Below are positions 60,323 through 64,000 of a DNA stretch of 64,000 nt, one piece after another. A program made the position numbers and the translations under genes. Location of the stretch: NCBI GenBank assembly GCA_964548025.1, contig CAZJRI010000002.1:1-64000 (forward strand). Direction: 5' to 3'. Every line of letters begins with the position of its first letter. Positions within the stretch are counted from its first letter, which is position 1. This DNA comes from JAHRVQ01 sp964548025. GTDB taxonomy: Bacteria > Pseudomonadota > Gammaproteobacteria > Pseudomonadales > Azotimanducaceae. The notes beneath the pieces were generated by a model. That model searched no databases. It was not told the DNA's origin and worked only from the letters and a program-made list of their open reading frames with translations.

Positions 60323-61327
60323 CTAAGTCAACTCCTCCGCAAGAAATCGCATCGTATCGATATCTGCCGTACCGACATTCAACTGAGTCACCGGGCTTTC
60401 TTTCCAGGCGGCCAGACGCTCGCGAATACGTTCTTTCGGTCCGCACAGTGAAATTTCATCAACAAGCTGATCCGGCACTGCAGCGATAGCCTGATCACGT
60501 TGACCGGACAGGAATAATTCCTGGATCTTGTCTGCTTCGGCACCAAATCCCTGACGTGTGATGTGGTCCTTGTGTACGTTGAATGTTTTTGCGCCCATGC
60601 CGCCAACATAAAAACCCACCTGCTGCTTGATCTGATTTAGCGCACGATCTACATCGTCATCAATAATGACAGGTACCGCAGCAGCTATTTCAAAATTTGA
60701 GGACTTAATTGCCATAGCGTCTTTGTAGACATCCATCATGCGATAGGGTGACAAGAACATGGGTATCCATCCATCACAGAGTTCTGCGCTTAGCGCCACG
60801 TTTTTGGGACCTTCAGCGCCCAGGTAGAGAGGAATATGATCGCGAATGGGATGCAGGATCAGTTTTAGTGGTTTGCCTAATCCTGTACCGCCAGGATACG
60901 GTAATTGATAATGCTTGCCATCGTGAGCGACAGGCTCTTCCCGGGAAACAATCTTGCGGAAGATATCAATCCATTCTCGGGTTCGTGCCAGCGGTTTTGG
61001 ATAAGGTTGACCGTACCAGCCTTCAACGACTTGTGGTCCGGATACGCCGATACCCAGAATCAGTCGGCCGTTTGAAAGATAGTCAAGAGAAACAGCGTGC
61101 ATCGCAGCACTGGCAGGGGTACGGGCCGATATCTGCATAATCGAGGTACCCAGGTTTATGCGTTCAGTATGTGCGCCGATCCACGCAAGCGGCGTAAAAC
61201 AGTCTGCGCCATAGATCTCCGGGCTCCAGATCGTGTCGTAACCGAGTGCCTCTGCTTCCTTGGCAAGTTCAATAATCTTTGCACCACCTGGTGCCCCCAT
61301 TGGTCCAACACCCAGTCCCAGTTTCAC
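60323..61327 (-). CDS. LLM-class flavin-dependent oxidoreductase
   Basis: A 334-residue bacterial-luciferase-fold protein. LGLGVGPMGAPGGAKIIELAKEAEALGYDTIWSPEIYG, TSIMQISARTPASAAMHAVSLDYLSNGRLILGIG and PLYLGAEGPKNVALSAELCDGWIP match F420/FMN-dependent LLM enzymes. A deazaflavin or FMN is expected as cofactor; the substrate is unknown. The GTG start has GGAG 6 bases upstream. Confidence 0.87.
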   Translation of the reverse strand: MKLGLGVGPMGAPGGAKIIELAKEAEALGYDTIWSPEIYGADCFTPLAWIGAHTERINLGTSIMQISARTPASAAMHAVSLDYLSNGRLILGIGVSGPQVVEGWYGQPYPKPLARTREWIDIFRKIVSREEPVAHDGKHYQLPYPGGTGLGKPLKLILHPIRDHIPLYLGAEGPKNVALSAELCDGWIPMFLSPYRMMDVYKDAMAIKSSNFEIAAAVPVIIDDDVDRALNQIKQQVGFYVGGMGAKTFNVHKDHITRQGFGAEADKIQELFLSGQRDQAIAAVPDQLVDEISLCGPKERIRERLAAWKESPVTQLNVGTADIDTMRFLAEELT

Positions 61328-61525
61328 GGCAGTCTCCTTTATTGATAGTTAGGGATAGCATACACGTGATGGGGGTTTGAGATAAATGGGATCGGAACAG
61401 AATGATACTAAAGTATGCACGTCACACTGTGTAGTTCGATATACCGTTGCGAGCCTGGGCTCTCCACTCAATGAGTTCCTTGATGTATATCTGTTAAATG
61501 AATTGAGAATACTCAATCAAAGTAA

Positions 61526-61541
61526 CTGTTTATTTATACAG
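61526..61541. promoter_or_regulatory. LexA box (SOS operator) of dinB
   Basis: CTGTTTATTTATACAG is a perfect CTG-N10-CAG site, the gammaproteobacterial LexA consensus, ending 20 bases before the dinB ATG. A second inverted repeat, TTGAG-AATA-CTCAA (61503-61516), lies just upstream. Confidence 0.92.
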
Positions 61542-61561
61542 TATTAAAGTAAGCTGACTAC

Positions 61562-62779
61562 ATGAAAACCTGGCCTCGCATTGTCATACATGCTGATATG
61601 GACGCGTTTTATGCTGCCGTTGAACAGCTTGATAATCCGGCTCTTCGTGGCAAACCTGTACTGATTGGTCCGAATAGCTATCGAGGTGTTGTGCTCACTG
61701 CAAGTTATGAAGCACGGCCCTTCGGCGTTGGCAGTGCCATGCCTGTAGCGGAAGCACGCAGAAGATGTCCCGAGGCGATCATGGTGCCGCCAAGGTTTAG
61801 TCGCTATCAGGAGATTTCAGAGAAAGTCATGCAGGTTTTTGGTGATTTTTCGCCCTCTGTTGAAGCATTGTCACTCGATGAAGCTTTCCTCGAGATGTCA
61901 GGTGCTGAACATATCTTTGGACCACCGGTTGAAATGGGGCGCAAGATCAAGTCGGCCGTCAGAGATGCGACGCAGCTTAACATATCTGTTGGGGTATCAG
62001 GAACCAAGTATGTTGCCAAGGTTGCAAGTGCGCATGACAAGCCTGACGGCCTGACAGTCGTTCCACAGACAGACGCTGAATCATGGCTGGCGCCACAGTC
62101 TGTCACAAGATTGTGGGGGGTTGGCAAGAAGACAGCACCCAGATTACTTGCACTTGGATATAAGACCATAGGCGATATAGCAACTGCAGATCCTGGCAGG
62201 CTGTCGAGAGAACTAGGCTCTTCAGGATCACATTTCTATGAACTTGCCCATGCGCGTGATCCGCGACGAGTCTTAAGGGGTCGTTCAGCGAAAAGCGTCG
62301 GTTCCGACCGGACTTTGAGTCACGATATATCCTCCATTGCGGAAATTGAGGTGCATTTGCGCCGATCAGCCAGTCGAATTGCGAGGCGAATCAGGAAGAA
62401 AAACTATGTTGCCGGTGGCATTAGAGTCAGACTTAAAACGAACAAGTTTGAGTTGCTGTCACGCCAGTGCCAGTTAAAAAAACCAGCAGATACCGCGAGT
62501 GCCTTTTTTAGTACCGCGCGAAAGTTATTAAGACAGTTTGACCACAAAGGTCCATTTCGACTGGTCGGCATGGCGGCGTTTGACCTGTCCTTTAGAGATG
62601 AGCCTCTGCAACTGGACTTCTTCGAAGATCATGGTGATCGTGAGCTTGAGATCGTTATCGATGATCTGGCCGATCGATTTGGCAGTGAAATCGTTGTCCC
62701 GGCCCGGGACCTGGGTAAGTCAGGTGTTATTGGCAACGGCGTGAATCTGGATTTCCTGGATCACATGGCGTCGGATTAA
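61562..62779 (+). CDS. dinB: DNA polymerase IV (Y-family, SOS-inducible)
   Basis: A 405-residue Y-family polymerase that copies damaged DNA with low fidelity. VIHADMDAFYAAVEQ (D12) and SLDEAFLEM (D106, E107) hold the three metal-binding acids. Steric-gate region FYAAV, thumb helices (GVGKKTAPRLLALGYKTIGDIA) and a little-finger domain follow. PLQLDFFED near the end resembles the beta-clamp peptide. A perfect LexA box lies upstream, so SOS induction is expected. Confidence 0.95.
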   Translation: MKTWPRIVIHADMDAFYAAVEQLDNPALRGKPVLIGPNSYRGVVLTASYEARPFGVGSAMPVAEARRRCPEAIMVPPRFSRYQEISEKVMQVFGDFSPSVEALSLDEAFLEMSGAEHIFGPPVEMGRKIKSAVRDATQLNISVGVSGTKYVAKVASAHDKPDGLTVVPQTDAESWLAPQSVTRLWGVGKKTAPRLLALGYKTIGDIATADPGRLSRELGSSGSHFYELAHARDPRRVLRGRSAKSVGSDRTLSHDISSIAEIEVHLRRSASRIARRIRKKNYVAGGIRVRLKTNKFELLSRQCQLKKPADTASAFFSTARKLLRQFDHKGPFRLVGMAAFDLSFRDEPLQLDFFEDHGDRELEIVIDDLADRFGSEIVVPARDLGKSGVIGNGVNLDFLDHMASD

Positions 62780-62894
62780 GGTCCATCCACCATTTTTGGT
62801 CTAATCCATTTATCCAACTAATTCTACCCTCCACCTATCGACTGACCCAGCCAAAAAGGTATTATTACAAGAAAACACGCATGAGGATTAGCGA

Positions 62895-63311
62895 ATGGCG
62901 TACGACAAACCGATACCCAACCAGGGCACACATACCAAGCCCTTCTGGGAAGGGACGAAACAAGGAAAGCTGATGTTACCCCGGTGTCAGGACTGCAATC
63001 GAGTGCACTGGTATCCGCGCTTTATCTGTCCCTCCTGTCATTCAACCAATTTGGAATGGATCGAAGGTAGTGGTGAAGGCACCGTGCATACCTATGCAGT
63101 TCAGCATTTGGCGTTTGGGCCATGGGCTGAAGAAGCGCCCTATGTCACAGCTTATATTGACCTTAAGGAAGGTGATCGCATGCTAACTGTTTTGCGAGGG
63201 GTTGATCCCAATAAACCTGAAGAGATCAGGATAGGAAGCAAAGTGAAAGTAGAATTTGAAAAAGCCAACGACGATATGCATATACCGTTCTGGCGCGTGG
63301 TGGGGGAGTAG
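62895..63311 (+). CDS. Zn-ribbon OB-fold (DUF35) protein, thiolase partner
   Basis: A 138-residue protein. CQDCNRVHWYPRFICPSCHS is a four-cysteine zinc ribbon; the rest (GEGTVHTYAVQHLAF...) is an OB fold. DUF35 proteins bind thiolases in archaeal and bacterial acyl-CoA pathways and supply or channel acyl-CoA. AGGA lies before the ATG, and the thiolase starts 2 bases after this stop. Confidence 0.9.
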   Translation: MAYDKPIPNQGTHTKPFWEGTKQGKLMLPRCQDCNRVHWYPRFICPSCHSTNLEWIEGSGEGTVHTYAVQHLAFGPWAEEAPYVTAYIDLKEGDRMLTVLRGVDPNKPEEIRIGSKVKVEFEKANDDMHIPFWRVVGE

Positions 63312-63313
63312 TT

Positions 63314-64000
63314 ATGCCAGGTGAATTATACAAAGCTGCGGCCATAGCGGGTGCAGCAGAAGCAAATAATATCGGATTCCTGGAAGAACCGGTTACGGCG
63401 CTTCAATTACATATTGAAGCCATTAAAAATTTAAGCGATCAAACTGGTATTCCCATCAAGAAAATAGATGGTGTCTTTTCTACCGGCTGGTCATCCGAGC
63501 TATGTGAGCACCTCGGTATCCAGCCAAAGTACATAGATACAACGGCTGTCGGAGGCTGTTCATTCGAGATGCACGTGCATCATGCGCTGGGTGCTATCCA
63601 TGCAGGAATTATAGACATTGCGCTGGTGAGTCATGGAGAAAACGGCTTCTCTGCGCGCAAGATTGGCGGTGGTGGCTCGGGTAATTATGGTCGTGGAGGT
63701 GGCGCATCTTCACCAGGCGCTGAAATGACTATGGCCTATGGAATGGGTGGTGCGCCTTCCAACTATGCTCATGCAATGGTTCGCCACATGCATCGTTTTG
63801 GGACAACGACTGAAGATTTTGCCCATATCGCGAAAATCACCCGTGATTGGGCAACCCTGAATCCACGTGCAGCAATGTACTCGAAAGAAAAACATCCATT
63901 TGGCGGACCCATCACCGTTCAACAGGTCGAAGAGTCAAGGTTGATCGCCTGGCCACTCACGATATTACACTGTTGCATGGTGGCAGATCACGGGGGTGCG
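63314..64000 (+). CDS. Thiolase-superfamily protein (3' truncated)
   Basis: At least 229 residues, open to the window end. YKAAAIAGAAEANNIGFLEEP, DTTAVGGCSFEMHVHHALGAIHAG (with the candidate nucleophile Cys) and VSHGENGF match SCP2-type thiolases. Together with the DUF35 protein it should form the condensing or cleaving end of a beta-oxidation-like pathway. The start follows the DUF35 stop by 2 bases. Unlike the thiolase-like gene at 4076, this one keeps the Cys. Confidence 0.85.
   Translation, partial: MPGELYKAAAIAGAAEANNIGFLEEPVTALQLHIEAIKNLSDQTGIPIKKIDGVFSTGWSSELCEHLGIQPKYIDTTAVGGCSFEMHVHHALGAIHAGIIDIALVSHGENGFSARKIGGGGSGNYGRGGGASSPGAEMTMAYGMGGAPSNYAHAMVRHMHRFGTTTEDFAHIAKITRDWATLNPRAAMYSKEKHPFGGPITVQQVEESRLIAWPLTILHCCMVADHGGA

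Overview
The window reads as chromosomal DNA of an uncultured gammaproteobacterium, probably marine and aerobic or facultative. Supporting signs are a gshB-type glutathione synthase, a CTG-N10-CAG LexA box in front of dinB, a perfect FNR/ANR box in front of universal-stress genes, Coq4- and YbaN-family proteins, and many acyl-CoA, SDR, PhyH and VOC enzymes typical of heterotrophs that degrade lipids, isoprenoids or aromatics. A run of 10 N at 18616-18625 shows that the sequence is a scaffolded assembly. No rRNA, tRNA, CRISPR array, integrase, transposase or phage gene was recognised.

Layout. 1-3041: a 5'-truncated sodium:solute symporter, a 65-residue membrane partner, an MDR reductase and an SDR broken by one missing base. 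3115-3854: a short tandem repeat and an unknown protein with a CCHC zinc knuckle. 4076-12393: acyl-CoA and aldehyde metabolism (thiolase-like protein, double-domain CaiB/BaiF CoA-transferase, two VOC proteins, MAPEG, SDR) plus a nucleotidyltransferase-fold protein. 12593-15538: a large SPOR/CBM9/DUF5916 outer-membrane protein. 15643-21355: a catabolic block of two SDRs, PhyH dioxygenase, a split MaoC/HotDog pair and a ThDP enzyme. 21549-22604: selD, whose catalytic residue is encoded by an in-frame UGA followed by a SECIS-like hairpin. 22857-27578: PEBP, NTF2-like, acyl-CoA dehydrogenase, VOC, enoyl-CoA hydratase and gshB. 27675-32240, all on the minus strand: ArsR regulator, a beta-helix/cytochrome c fusion, a MauG/CCP-like dihaem protein, a dihaem cytochrome c lipoprotein and Coq4. 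32415-38838: ABC permease, alcohol dehydrogenase, a gene remnant, YbaN, FAD monooxygenase and a HAD phosphatase. 39047-46540: PhyH, a PyrD-PyrK fusion, a secreted ABM-domain protein, GMC oxidoreductase with its small subunit, an enoyl-CoA hydratase and an alpha/beta hydrolase. 46681-56000: a secreted charged protein, a TonB-dependent receptor with promoter and terminator, a lipase-like protein, cytochrome b, an APC permease and an MMPL exporter. 56166-60201: a Usp-Usp-cytochrome c-FtsH cluster behind an FNR box. 60323-64000: LLM oxidoreductase, SOS-regulated dinB, and a DUF35/thiolase pair that runs off the end.

How the genes fit together. Most enzymes belong to import and beta-oxidation-like breakdown of CoA-activated substrates: thiolases, CoA-transferase, acyl-CoA dehydrogenase, hydratases, SDRs and dioxygenases. 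A second theme is periplasmic electron transfer with anaerobic or stress response: cytochromes, a MauG-like protein and the FNR-controlled Usp/FtsH cluster. Several short repeats (a heptamer array, a 32-bp duplication, and two of the three copies of a GAATGGCACTTACTT element) sit exactly in the longest convergent gene junctions.
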